64,000 nucleotides of DNA. It comes from Halostagnicola sp. A-GB9-2 (lineage in GTDB: Archaea; Halobacteriota; Halobacteria; Halobacteriales; Natrialbaceae). The position numbers and the translations under genes are program-made. Location of the stretch: the NCBI RefSeq assembly GCF_030068615.1, contig NZ_JASJOC010000010.1, positions 1 to 64,000 on the forward strand, written 5' to 3'. Positions 32,947 through 41,503 of this stretch are shown one piece after another. Position 1 is the first letter of the stretch. The number at the start of each line of letters is the position of its first letter. The notes beneath the pieces are model-generated. The model was not told the DNA's origin, ran no database searches, and saw only the letters and a program-made list of their open reading frames with translations.

Positions 32947-34116
32947 ATGGCTCAAACGAAACTCAACGACGTTACGAAAGTATTCACGGAAGACGACGGG
33001 AACGAAATCGTTGCCGTCGACGAGGTATCGATCGATATCGACGACGGCGAGTTCCTCGTTCTCGTCGGCCCGTCCGGTTGCGGGAAGTCGACGACGCTCC
33101 GGATGGTCGCCGGGCTCGAGTCGATTAGCTCGGGCGAAATCAGTCTCGATGACCGAGTGATAAACGATATCCCCGCCAAGAACAGGGATATCGCGATGGT
33201 GTTCCAGTCGTACGCCCTCTACCCGCACATGACCGTTCGAGAGAATATGTCGTTCGGGCTCGAGGAATCGACGGATATGCCCGACGACGAGATAGACGAG
33301 CGCGTCGAAGAGACGGCTGAGATGATGGGTATCGAGGAATTATTGGATCGAAAACCGGGGGAACTCTCGGGTGGGCAACAACAGCGCGTTGCACTCGGTC
33401 GAGCGATCGTTCGTGACCCGTCGGTTTTCCTGATGGACGAACCGCTCTCTAACCTGGATGCCAAACTTCGAGCGGAAATGCGAACGGAGCTCCAGCGCCT
33501 TCAGGAGGAACTCGATACCACGACGGTTTACGTGACCCACGATCAGACCGAGGCGATGACTATGGGTGACCGCGTTGCAATCCTCAACGACGGAACGCTT
33601 CAGCAGGTTGGGACGCCACTCGATTGTTACCACCGGCCAGCGAACCTGTTCGTTGCCGGATTCGTCGGAGAACCATCGATGAACTTCATCGATACGGATC
33701 TTCACAGTGAAGCCGACGAGACGATCCTGCAAGCCGATCTCTTCGACTATTCGATCTCCGATGAGATCGCGACGAAGGTTTCGGATTCGTCGGACCCGGT
33801 GCTCGGGATTCGTCCCGAGGACATCGGCATCTCCGAGGACCCTCCATCGGATAAACACGATGTTGCGGCGACGATTGATGTCATTGAACCGATGGGTGAC
33901 GAGAATATCGTTTACCTTCAGTTCGACAGCGAGGACTCGTCGAGGGAAGCGGAATCGATTATCGCGACGATCGGCGGAATGCGTCAGTTTGAGAGCGGAC
34001 AGACGGTGACCGCACACATTCCTGAAGATGCGATCCACCTCTTCCACGGGGAGACCGGTGAAGCGTTGCACAACCGGCGTCTCGAAACGGCCGAGTCCCA
34101 GGCGCCACAGCTCTGA
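32947..34116 (+). CDS. sugar ABC transporter ATP-binding protein, MalK/UgpC type
   Basis: ATPase of the CUT1 importer, 389 aa. Walker A GPSGCGKST (residues about 41-49), Q-loop MVFQSYALYPHMTVRENM, signature LSGGQQQRVALGRAIVRDP, Walker B VFLMDEPLSNLDAKLR, and switch His in VTHDQTEAMTMGDRVA. The C-terminal 150 residues are the MalK-type TOBE domains (LGIRPEDIGIS; GDENIVYLQF). The gene ends the operon. Bacterial counterparts may be shared by several importers. Confidence 0.93.
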   Translation: MAQTKLNDVTKVFTEDDGNEIVAVDEVSIDIDDGEFLVLVGPSGCGKSTTLRMVAGLESISSGEISLDDRVINDIPAKNRDIAMVFQSYALYPHMTVRENMSFGLEESTDMPDDEIDERVEETAEMMGIEELLDRKPGELSGGQQQRVALGRAIVRDPSVFLMDEPLSNLDAKLRAEMRTELQRLQEELDTTTVYVTHDQTEAMTMGDRVAILNDGTLQQVGTPLDCYHRPANLFVAGFVGEPSMNFIDTDLHSEADETILQADLFDYSISDEIATKVSDSSDPVLGIRPEDIGISEDPPSDKHDVAATIDVIEPMGDENIVYLQFDSEDSSREAESIIATIGGMRQFESGQTVTAHIPEDAIHLFHGETGEALHNRRLETAESQAPQL

Positions 34117-34202
34117 GGGAGACACCCGACGCTATTCGTCTGCCGTTTTCGATCGTTTCGCTATCCGTGACTTTTCATAACGAAAAATCAACATTCGTCG
34201 TG

Positions 34203-34961
34203 TCAGCTGTTCGTCGTCGCTCGCCTGTATCCGGTGGCGATGATACGACTGCCGGCGAGGACGAGATACGCGCCGAACAGCGAGGAGAGTAGTCCGGCGA
34301 CATCGGCCGATCCAATCGTAATCGAGACGGGTACGAGTCCGATGACGAACAGCGTAAAGCCCGTGATCCAGGCGGTGACGTACGGTAGCTCTCTGAGTGC
34401 AGGGAACACCTGCTCGCGATCGAACGCAGCGCGCATCGTACTGGCTTTCGTCGCGGCTACTACCGCGGCCGGAAGCGCGTAGACACTCACAAGGAAGAGG
34501 AACAACATCGCCGTCGAACTCACCATGAACACCGCCGGTATCTCGCCCCCGTCGGATCCCGCTTCGACGAATGAGGACACCGTCGTGAACATGAGCACGA
34601 GAGGTATTGCGAGAAAAACGACCGAGATACCCAACGATTTGAAACCGGATCGCAGCGACGCCCCCACCTTGAGCGGCGGTGGTGCCCGGTCGTCGTCGAC
34701 GAGGACGTGAGACAGGTATCCAACCAGTACGGCGAACGCAATCATCGTCGCGGTGCCGGGAACAAGGGCGGCTACCGATGGGACGAACGCTACGGTGTAT
34801 CGATAGCCGATGGCGATGGCGACGACGATTCCCGCGACGCCGAGGGCCGGCGTTCCTCTGGTTGGGTATTTGAGCGCGTCAACGAGCATTTTTCTGCTCG
34901 TTCTCGAGCTCCGCTCGTTTTCGGTGGTCGATTCGCTCTTGACGACCGAGCCGTTTCCCAT
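34203..34961 (-). CDS. DUF4013-type multi-spanning membrane protein
   Basis: A 252-aa membrane protein with about six helices in a hydrophilic frame; the first 25 residues are charged and Ser-rich. Features of DUF4013 seen are LVDALKYPTRGTPALGVAGIV at the start, a central LPAAVVAATKASTMRAAFDREQVFPALRELPYVTAWI, and a final helix with SRIIATGYRRA. Function unknown in the family. It lies convergent to the sugar importer operon and is transcribed alone. Confidence 0.7.
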   Translation of the reverse strand: MGNGSVVKSESTTENERSSRTSRKMLVDALKYPTRGTPALGVAGIVVAIAIGYRYTVAFVPSVAALVPGTATMIAFAVLVGYLSHVLVDDDRAPPPLKVGASLRSGFKSLGISVVFLAIPLVLMFTTVSSFVEAGSDGGEIPAVFMVSSTAMLFLFLVSVYALPAAVVAATKASTMRAAFDREQVFPALRELPYVTAWITGFTLFVIGLVPVSITIGSADVAGLLSSLFGAYLVLAGSRIIATGYRRATTNS

Positions 34962-35437
34962 ACACCCGTCTCACAGATTCCCACCGTTCTCCGTGACCTT
35001 TGTGTCCATATCGATTCGATACGGACTATTGGAGTAAGTGTGCTGTGATTGCGGGATGGAAGAGGAGGGAGATTCGACTCGATTCGACGGCTCGGATCCT
35101 GTACACGAAGGGGCGTTGTGGTCCACCGTTTTATGCAGATCCGTTGTTACTGGCTCCGCTGAATTTCATATAGCGTTATAGAATGTACAATTTTAGATTT
35201 GGGCGCGAAGTATTCTCTCTCGCCCATATTCTGCGTATTCGGCCGCTATGCATACCACTGTACTAAAGGACAGTTTAGTGCAGTGAATTTCACCACCCCG
35301 ATCCTGTCCCCCGACCGCGGAAACGTGGTGCCCAAAATCGACGCTCGAGAAAAGCACGGTACAGCACTATCGAACCCTCCGGACTACCAGCGGGCGCCTC
35401 GGAAAAGACTGCGGTGAATTGCTCACCGATTCGATTT
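34962..35437. other. intergenic region with one strong stem-loop
   Basis: No gene recognised. The main structure is the hairpin at 35256-35285. A second, weaker CACCAC/GTGGTG pairing (35291-35296 with 35325-35330) follows. No tRNA-like or rRNA-like sequence. Confidence 0.4.
35256..35285. repeat. 30-bp hairpin, 12-bp arms
   Basis: CACTGTACTAAA and TTTAGTGCAGTG pair over 12 bp with one mismatch around the six-base loop GGACAG. It lies about 150 nt beyond the stop of the PadR-like gene and might end its transcript or be a regulatory site. No T-run follows on either strand. Confidence 0.6.
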
Positions 35438-35713
35438 TCACGCGTCGATATACTGGTTTTCCCACTCGCGTCGTGCTTCGATCTCTCGGCGACCACGCCG
35501 CGTAGTCGAGTAGAAGTTCGTCCGCTGATCGAGTTCTCCTTTTTCGACTAGCCCCTTCTCGACGAGCGTGTCCAGATTCGGATACAATCGTCCGTGGTGA
35601 ATCTCCTTCTCGTAGTACCCCTCGAGTTCGTCTTTGATCGCTAACCCGTGAGGTTCGTCCAGTCCTTCGATTACTAACAGCAGGTCGCGTTGGAATCCAG
35701 TGAGGTCGTACAT
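35438..35713 (-). CDS. PadR-family transcriptional regulator
   Basis: Small PadR regulator, 91 aa. The full winged helix is visible: TGFQRDLLLVIEGLDEPHGL, then EIHHGRLYPNLDTLVEKGLVEKGE and the wing RTNFYSTTRRGRREIEAR. The usual dimer helix is short (EWENQYIDA), as in haloarchaeal short PadR proteins. The ATG at 35713 follows a TTATGATTATT-like AT-rich promoter zone. No adjacent target gene is evident. Confidence 0.88.
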   Translation of the reverse strand: MYDLTGFQRDLLLVIEGLDEPHGLAIKDELEGYYEKEIHHGRLYPNLDTLVEKGLVEKGELDQRTNFYSTTRRGRREIEARREWENQYIDA

Positions 35714-36103
35714 TCATTGAAGTATCTCAACCCAATAATCATAAATTCGTTGTTTTACGATTACGACATAGTCCCGTGACTTCATTTGTTTACTGGGTGA
35801 AAGAGACGCTTCGACTGCAGTTTCGGTTTTGTAAACAATAAAATAGGTGAGTAATATCCTGAGCAACCTCGCAACGACCGAGTTACTTCGGCCGGGGATA
35901 AATCCTTCTAATTTGATATATGACTGATTAGTCCGTAGCCAACTCTGTTTCTCTGAGTACCCACACTATCGGTTCCGTTCTACAATTCACACCACTAGGT
36001 TGATGAATTGAACCCGTCCTTGCTTTCCGGAGTGAAACTCCTTCGCTGACGGCAAAAGCACTCTTTCGGCATCGTTAAGTACTGATTGGCACATTACTTA
36101 CAT
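35714..36103. other. AT-rich divergent intergenic region
   Basis: Divergent promoter space of the PadR-like and XRE-type regulator genes. It holds TTGTTTAC near 35787 and GTAAACAA near 35831, an 8-bp inverted pair. No gene or RNA seen. Confidence 0.4.
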
Positions 36104-36811
36104 ATGATGGTCGAAGCGCGGGATAAGCTAGCCGAAAAAATCGCAGGAGAAATCGCGTTAAGCGAGAACCCCGGTGCGACGCTCCGGAAATGGCGAACGG
36201 ACTTCGAAATCGCCCAGAACGACCTCGCTGCTGAACTCGACGTCTCCGTCTCGGTGATTTCCGATTACGAAACCGGACGCAGGGAAAATCCCGGAAGCGG
36301 AACGATCCGACGCACAGTCAACGCGTTGCTCGATATCGACGAGTACCGAGGCGGGAAACATATCCGTCAACACGCTCGAGCGTTATCAGCCGGCCTGGAT
36401 AGCGATATCATTCTGGATCTCCACGAGTACCGTGCAAACGTCTCGCTCCAGCAGTGTTACGAAACCATCGAGGCAACGGAATTGGCAGCGGGAAGCCACG
36501 ATACAGTTGCGGGACACACGGTCGTCGACAGCGTCGAAGCTATTCGGCACCTCTCGAGCAGCGAATTCTACAACCTCTACGGACAAAGTACCAACCGTGC
36601 GCTGGTGTTTACGAACAACACGTCGGGAAAGGGGGCTCTCATTGCCCTTCGTGTTATCAACCCGACGCCGAATGCCGTCGTCCTTCACGGCGTAAGCGAA
36701 GACGAACTGTGGGAGTTCGCACCCGAACTCGCTCGCGGAGAGAACATTTCGCTGGCGGTTACGACGATCGATCTCGATTCGCTCCTCGACCGGCTTCGTG
36801 AAGCGTCGTAG
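36104..36811 (+). CDS. XRE-type HTH transcriptional regulator (COG1709-like)
   Basis: A 235-aa regulator from the ATG at 36104. After a short helix, residues 27-75 form a cro/XRE HTH: LRKWRTDFEIAQNDLAAELDVSVSVISDYETGRRENPGSGTI. The C-terminal domain (residues 110-235) is the conserved archaeal part of these proteins, with VDSVEAIRHLSSSEFYNLYGQSTNRALVFT and VVLHGVSEDELWEFAPELA. Such proteins are widespread in Euryarchaeota with unknown targets. A TTG at 36086 also leads the frame. Confidence 0.82.
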   Translation: MMVEARDKLAEKIAGEIALSENPGATLRKWRTDFEIAQNDLAAELDVSVSVISDYETGRRENPGSGTIRRTVNALLDIDEYRGGKHIRQHARALSAGLDSDIILDLHEYRANVSLQQCYETIEATELAAGSHDTVAGHTVVDSVEAIRHLSSSEFYNLYGQSTNRALVFTNNTSGKGALIALRVINPTPNAVVLHGVSEDELWEFAPELARGENISLAVTTIDLDSLLDRLREAS

Positions 36812-37206
36812 GTCGCAGTGACCATCGCTTTCTACGACTCCCATTCGATCGACGACCACCCGATATTCTGCTTTTCTGTCTAACCGATTTGTCTATCTAT
36901 AAGATCATCTCCGAGCAGTTTCGAAGTGTCTAATTGGTAGACTAATCCGTGATATTTTCTGTATTCGAGTAATTGATAACTGAAGTCGGCTTCTCAAACA
37001 ATCTCCATGGGGGTTCTCTCCACTGCTCGTACTAACACCTGTCAATTCCTCTTTTCATATTTACTCCCTCACTATTTATATATGTGTGATTTGGCACTTT
37101 TGTAGAACGCGTTACACACATATCTGTGTAACGCTCATCTCGTCGAGATCGACTTGGCCGTCGCCACTGATAGGGTTGCTCAAGTCAACAAAAAGGATAC
37201 GGTGGC
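36812..37206. other. AT-rich intergenic region between convergent genes
   Basis: Space between an XRE regulator and the SMC-related gene, which converge. Apart from the hairpin at 37109-37134 I see no gene, repeat or RNA. Confidence 0.4.
37109..37134. terminator. perfect 26-bp hairpin 3' of the SMC-related gene
   Basis: GCGTTACACA and TGTGTAACGC pair perfectly over 10 bp around a six-base loop. It lies 72 nt beyond the SMC-related stop (minus strand). No T-tract follows, so a terminator is only one reading; a regulator binding site is another. Confidence 0.4.
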
Positions 37207-39153
37207 TTAGATTTCGGTCACGTAGTGATGTGATTCGGGGAGGGGCTGGGCGTCCTCCGGGAGTAAGGCGACGACGAGGCAATCGACGTACTCTTCGAAG
37301 TACTCGACGAGCGACGCGATTCGATCGGAGTCGATAGCTTCGAGCGAGTCGAGCAACATGAATGGGACCTCCTCGTAAACGTTGTGAACGAGGTAACCGG
37401 CGAGTGCGAAGACGAGCCCCGTTACCTCTCGCTCGCTTTCGGAGAGGTGCGAAATCGTGTCTTCGTACGTCGCTCCCTCGTCGGTCGTCCGAACGACGTG
37501 AAGGTCGAACGCGGTTTTTGAAACGGTCCGGCGACCGTCCCGAACGCTCGTCTCTCGGCGTTCGATCCAGATTCGATCGATGTTTCCGTACTGGAGCACC
37601 GAAAGGATTGACTCCATGTGATCGTTGAACGCATCGATCGCATCCTCCTCGATCCGGTCGACGCGCGTTCGAAGCTCCGTCAGTTCCTCATCGATCTCCG
37701 TACGGCGTTTTTCGAGTTCGCCCCGGTCGTCGATCGTCGCCTCGAGTTCCTCGATCCGGTCGGCGACACCGCTTCGATCCGACTCGAGCTCCTCGAGTTC
37801 GAGTTCGACGCGGTTGAGTTCGCGGTGGGTCTCGAGAACGTCGCTGTAGTCGGTGTCTTCGAACGACTCCGCGTCCGCCTCGAGGTCCTCGACGCGCTCG
37901 TCTAATTCGCCCAGTTGCGCTTCGAGATCCTCGATCTGGCCCTCGCGCATTTCGATCTCGTCTTCGGTCGACGAGAGTTTCCGTTTGAGTTGGCTTCGTC
38001 GCTGAGCGTTTTCTTTGATCTCGGACTTTCGCTCCGAGAGCTCGTCGATCTGGTCTTGCACGTCGTTTCGCTCAGCAAGTGTGTTCTGGTGCAATGACTG
38101 GAGTCGTTCGAGCGTCGATTCGATCCGGTCCCGTTCGACGGTGGATCCGCACGTCCAGCAAACGATTTCGTCCGACTCCTCGACCAACTGGTCGGTTAGT
38201 TCCGCGGAATCGTCGTCGGATAACTCCCCGTCGAGATCGATCCCATCGCCCGAGAGCCGGTTCTCGTTGAACTGGATGACGTTTTGTAGCTCGGTTAGTT
38301 TCGAATCGAGCGATCGTTTTCGTTCTCGCAGTTCAGAGATACGCCCGTCGAGTCGGTCGGGAGACTCCGTGTTTTCGGCGGTGTGTTCCTCGATGGCTTC
38401 CTCGAGTTCGTCTCGTTCACGTTTGAGTTCCTGGAGACTTTCTCGCTCGGTCTCAAGATCGTATTCGACCGATTCGAACTCCTTGCGTGCGCTTCTGAGT
38501 TCGGCGAAGGCATCTTCTAACTCCTCTTTTCTCGTTCGGCTTTCGTCGACGTTGATCTCGTGTTCTTCGAGTTCCGTCTCGAGTTCGTCGATTCGGGCAC
38601 TCACTCGCTCGATTTCCTCTTCGAGTGACACTCGTTCGGATTCGAGTTCGGGAAGTTCGTCTTCGAGTCGCTGGAGTTCGGCGATCTGGTCGTCCAACTC
38701 CCGCTTTTCGTCCTCGAGAGACGAAATCTCGGCTTCGATTTCGTCGGTATCGATCGGCCGCATGATGATCTCACGAAGATCATCGCCGCGACCGACGGCT
38801 CGTCGGGCCTCGTTGGACTCCAGAAGGAACGCAAAGAGATCTGCGAGCTCGGAGTCCTCGAGGTACGGGTTTCCGTCGAAGGAGACACTGCCGTTCTGCC
38901 GATGGAGCGATCGAGTGAATTCGCTATCCTCGAATGTCAACTCGACGCCGCCTTCGTTTGCATCTCCTTTCAGGGACGATTGTTCGCTCCCCAGTGCGGC
39001 CATAATCGCCTGGAGAAAGGACGTCCGGTTTGTCGCGTTCCGCCCCGTGAGAACGTTAACACCGGGGTGGAGCGTGACTGAGGTTTCGTCGATCCCACCG
39101 ATATTTTCCGCAGTAAGATCGATTGTCGATTCGAGTGACTTCGCTGTTGACAT
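37207..39153 (-). CDS. archaea-specific SMC-related (Rad50-like) protein
   Basis: A 648-aa protein with an ABC-type ATPase split by long coiled coils, like Rad50/SMC. Residues 37-45 hold the P-loop-like GRNATNRTS, in which the usual Lys is Arg. Coiled coils run from about 125 to 530 (heptads rich in Glu, Arg and Leu) and are broken near residue 331 by CWTCG, a zinc-hook-like CxxC. The C-terminal lobe has LSESEREVTGLVFALAGYLV as signature and FMLLDSLEAID as Walker B, where the catalytic Glu is Ser. A TATA-like box 26 nt upstream (39176-39182) sets the ATG at 39153. The next gene upstream encodes an RdfA-like protein. Likely role: chromosome structure, DNA ends or cell-shape control; not proven. 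Confidence 0.85.
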   Translation of the reverse strand: MSTAKSLESTIDLTAENIGGIDETSVTLHPGVNVLTGRNATNRTSFLQAIMAALGSEQSSLKGDANEGGVELTFEDSEFTRSLHRQNGSVSFDGNPYLEDSELADLFAFLLESNEARRAVGRGDDLREIIMRPIDTDEIEAEISSLEDEKRELDDQIAELQRLEDELPELESERVSLEEEIERVSARIDELETELEEHEINVDESRTRKEELEDAFAELRSARKEFESVEYDLETERESLQELKRERDELEEAIEEHTAENTESPDRLDGRISELRERKRSLDSKLTELQNVIQFNENRLSGDGIDLDGELSDDDSAELTDQLVEESDEIVCWTCGSTVERDRIESTLERLQSLHQNTLAERNDVQDQIDELSERKSEIKENAQRRSQLKRKLSSTEDEIEMREGQIEDLEAQLGELDERVEDLEADAESFEDTDYSDVLETHRELNRVELELEELESDRSGVADRIEELEATIDDRGELEKRRTEIDEELTELRTRVDRIEEDAIDAFNDHMESILSVLQYGNIDRIWIERRETSVRDGRRTVSKTAFDLHVVRTTDEGATYEDTISHLSESEREVTGLVFALAGYLVHNVYEEVPFMLLDSLEAIDSDRIASLVEYFEEYVDCLVVALLPEDAQPLPESHHYVTEI

Positions 39154-39175
39154 TACAGAGAGGTTTGTGTTCCCT

Positions 39176-39182
39176 GTATAAA
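39176..39182 (-). promoter_or_regulatory. TATA-like box of the SMC-related gene
   Basis: TTTATAC on the minus strand, 26 nt before the ATG at 39153, the leaderless spacing. It also shows that the SMC-related gene can be transcribed on its own, apart from the upstream rdfA-like gene. Confidence 0.55.
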
Positions 39183-39256
39183 TAACCACCACCAGCGGAG
39201 GATCTTGTTCGTTCGCCATCCCTTTCAGCGCGGGTTGTCACGGTTCGAAGCGCAAT

Positions 39257-39874
39257 TTAGGACGAGCAGTCGCAGCCACCTGAATCGATGAGTTCGCCGA
39301 CGGTGTAGGTCGTTCCGCAGTTTTCACAGACGACTGTTACGGAAACGAGCACGTCATAGTTCTGTTCGGTGAGCAATTCGGCTCGGACTAGCTCTTCTAT
39401 CGTCGAATCGGTAACGACCTGCGTGCGACTTGCCAGTCGCTGAATCGTTTCTTTCTTTCGTTCCCGCCGCGATTCGTCGTCGTCGTTCTTCGGGAGCTCC
39501 GCTTCCCGAACCGTCGTCAAATAGGTGTGAATAGCCTGATGGGTGACGAAGTCGGAACGAACGTCGTCGATATTTACGCCGGTTCGTTCGAGCGACCGTC
39601 GCTTTCGGATCCGCTCCGAGGATGTCGCGTCGTCGTCGGTCAAAATTTCGTACGTGTTTTCGACGTCGCGGCGTGTTGGCGTTCCACCGGCCTCACGAAG
39701 GGCTTCCTGGAGGATGGCAATATTAAACTCCGTCGCGAGATCGCGGAGACTCGTCCGGTTCCCACCTTCACCGAGCCATTCGGCTTCGAGTCGGGCACCC
39801 CACTCATCGAGATCGTAGGTGTCGATCACCCGTTCGACTTTCGTTCGTCGACGACTGTCCGACTCAACTGTCAT
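39257..39874 (-). CDS. RdfA-like protein (rod-determining factor family)
   Basis: A 205-aa acidic protein that I assign to the haloarchaeal RdfA family because of its start (RRRTKVERVIDTYDLDEWGARLEAEWLGEGGNRTSLRDLATEFN) and its place just upstream of an archaea-specific SMC-related gene, which is the usual arrangement. RdfA is known as a factor for rod cell shape in Haloferax. The C-terminus has a Cys motif, VVCENCGTTYTVGELIDSGGCDCSS, that could bind zinc. The middle is alpha-helical. The function of this copy is inferred from family and neighbour only. Confidence 0.7.
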   Translation of the reverse strand: MTVESDSRRRTKVERVIDTYDLDEWGARLEAEWLGEGGNRTSLRDLATEFNIAILQEALREAGGTPTRRDVENTYEILTDDDATSSERIRKRRSLERTGVNIDDVRSDFVTHQAIHTYLTTVREAELPKNDDDESRRERKKETIQRLASRTQVVTDSTIEELVRAELLTEQNYDVLVSVTVVCENCGTTYTVGELIDSGGCDCSS

Positions 39875-40246
39875 ACGTCTACCATAGCATTCCGGTGATA
39901 CAAATGTTCCGGATGCCGGTTGTTTCCTCGGCGGGACTACCCGATTCTAACTTCACATTCACGCCCTCTCGAGTCGGTTGAGAAACGGGACCGTTTCGAC
40001 CTCCATGAGCAATCAACCGTTCCAATTTATGATGTAATCCGGTATTTCGTCAAGTCACGGAACGTCATCGATACCATCTTGATTACACCGATATGTGCGT
40101 AATGGGTTCTCCGGCCGTTCGAACTCGATCTGTTGGTACTCGCTCGGTTCCGGCGTCGCTTTTCGTGTGGCGGGAGGCTGAAAGACAGCGTTGAACCGTC
40201 CAATTACGACCCGCCATTTTACTATCTACACGCTCGTTGATTGGGT
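39875..40246. other. intergenic region, divergent promoters
   Basis: Between the rdfA-like gene and the acyl-CoA dehydrogenase gene. The TATA-like TTTTACTA at 40217-40224 lies 27 nt before the dehydrogenase ATG. I see no gene or repeat in the rest. Confidence 0.45.
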
Positions 40247-41392
40247 ATGGATCTCACGAACGAACAACGACTTATTCGGGATTCCGTCCGGGAGTTCGTC
40301 GAATCGGAGGTCACCGACGGCGTTTCGGAGGCAGACGAAACCCAGCGGTTTCCCGAAACCGTCTGGGATGGACTCGCAGAACTCGATCTCACCGGGCTCA
40401 CCGTCCCCGAGGAGTACGGCGGAATCGATGTGGATCAGCTCACGTATAGCATCGTCAACGAGGAGCTCGCAGCGGGACACCTCGCGGTAGCGACGGCCCT
40501 TTCCGTTCACTGTTTGGCGACCTCCTGTATTCGAAAATTCGGCTCGGACGCACACAAAAAGCGGTGGCTCTCGGAGATGGCCGCCGGCCGTCCCGTCGGC
40601 GCGTTCGCGTTATCCGAACCCCACGCCGGCTCGAATCCGGCCGCACTGTCGACTGCGGCCCGTCTCGAGGAAAGCACCAGCGGAGACCGGGACGAGGAGT
40701 ACGTCATCAACGGAAAGAAACAGTGGATCACGAACGGAGAACGGAGTGGCGTTATTATTCTGTTCGCTAAAACGGACCCTGACGACCCAACGACTGTCAC
40801 CCAGTTTCTCGTTCCCAAGGACGTAGAGGGGTTGGAAGTCGGAAAGAAAGAGGACAAACTCGGGCTCAGAGCGAGCGATACGACGACGCTGCTGTTCGAC
40901 GACGTTCGAATTCCGGCGGAGAATCGGCTCACCCCTGTCGGAGAGGGGCTCAAAGCGGCCTTCTCGATTCTCACGGGCGGTCGAATCGCCATCGCGAGTC
41001 AGGCGGTCGGCGTCGCACGGGCGGCCCTTGCGGACGCGATCGAGTACGCGAACGAGCGCGAACAGTTCGACGAACCCATCATCGAGCACCAGGCGATCGG
41101 ACAGAAACTTGCGGAGATGCAGACCAACGTGCAGGCCGCCCGATTGCTCACTCGAGATGCCGCGCGCAAGAACGAGGACGGCGTCGATTCGATGGCCGCG
41201 AGCATGGCGAAGTACTTCGCGAGCGAGACGGCGGTCGACGTCGCCAACGAGGCGATTCAGGTCCACGGCGGGTACGGGTACACGAAGGATTTCGACGTCG
41301 AACGGTACTACCGTGACGCCAAGATCACGACGATTTACGAGGGCACCTCGGAGATCCAAAAGAAGATAATCGCGAGAAACTTGAAGGACTGA
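40247..41392 (+). CDS. acyl-CoA dehydrogenase
   Basis: FAD enzyme that introduces the alpha-beta double bond into acyl-CoA, 381 aa from the ATG at 40247 (MDLTNEQRLIRDSVREF). Family blocks: LTVPEEYGGIDVDQL, FALSEPHAGSN for FAD and substrate, KQWITNG, LGLRASDTTTLLFDDVRIP, QVHGGYGYTKDFDVERYYRDAKI, and IYEGTSEIQ, where the Glu is the catalytic base. Short-chain or branched-chain substrates are typical, but chain length is not readable here. It precedes the methylmalonyl-CoA mutase gene on the same strand, suggesting branched-chain acyl or propionate metabolism. Confidence 0.94.
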   Translation: MDLTNEQRLIRDSVREFVESEVTDGVSEADETQRFPETVWDGLAELDLTGLTVPEEYGGIDVDQLTYSIVNEELAAGHLAVATALSVHCLATSCIRKFGSDAHKKRWLSEMAAGRPVGAFALSEPHAGSNPAALSTAARLEESTSGDRDEEYVINGKKQWITNGERSGVIILFAKTDPDDPTTVTQFLVPKDVEGLEVGKKEDKLGLRASDTTTLLFDDVRIPAENRLTPVGEGLKAAFSILTGGRIAIASQAVGVARAALADAIEYANEREQFDEPIIEHQAIGQKLAEMQTNVQAARLLTRDAARKNEDGVDSMAASMAKYFASETAVDVANEAIQVHGGYGYTKDFDVERYYRDAKITTIYEGTSEIQKKIIARNLKD

Positions 41393-41503
41393 TACCTTCT
41401 TTGGAACAGTTCTGAAATTCCTCGTGCTTCGAGCGGATCGATTTGGCAAACTGTAAGCGAACGAGAACAAGAGTTTAGGATATCGACACCATCATTGACG
41501 ACC

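Noticed and set aside
38015-39181. A 388-codon Ser/Arg-rich open frame opposite the SMC-related gene
   Set aside because: The Ser runs come from antisense reading of Glu- and Arg-rich coiled-coil codons; not a gene.
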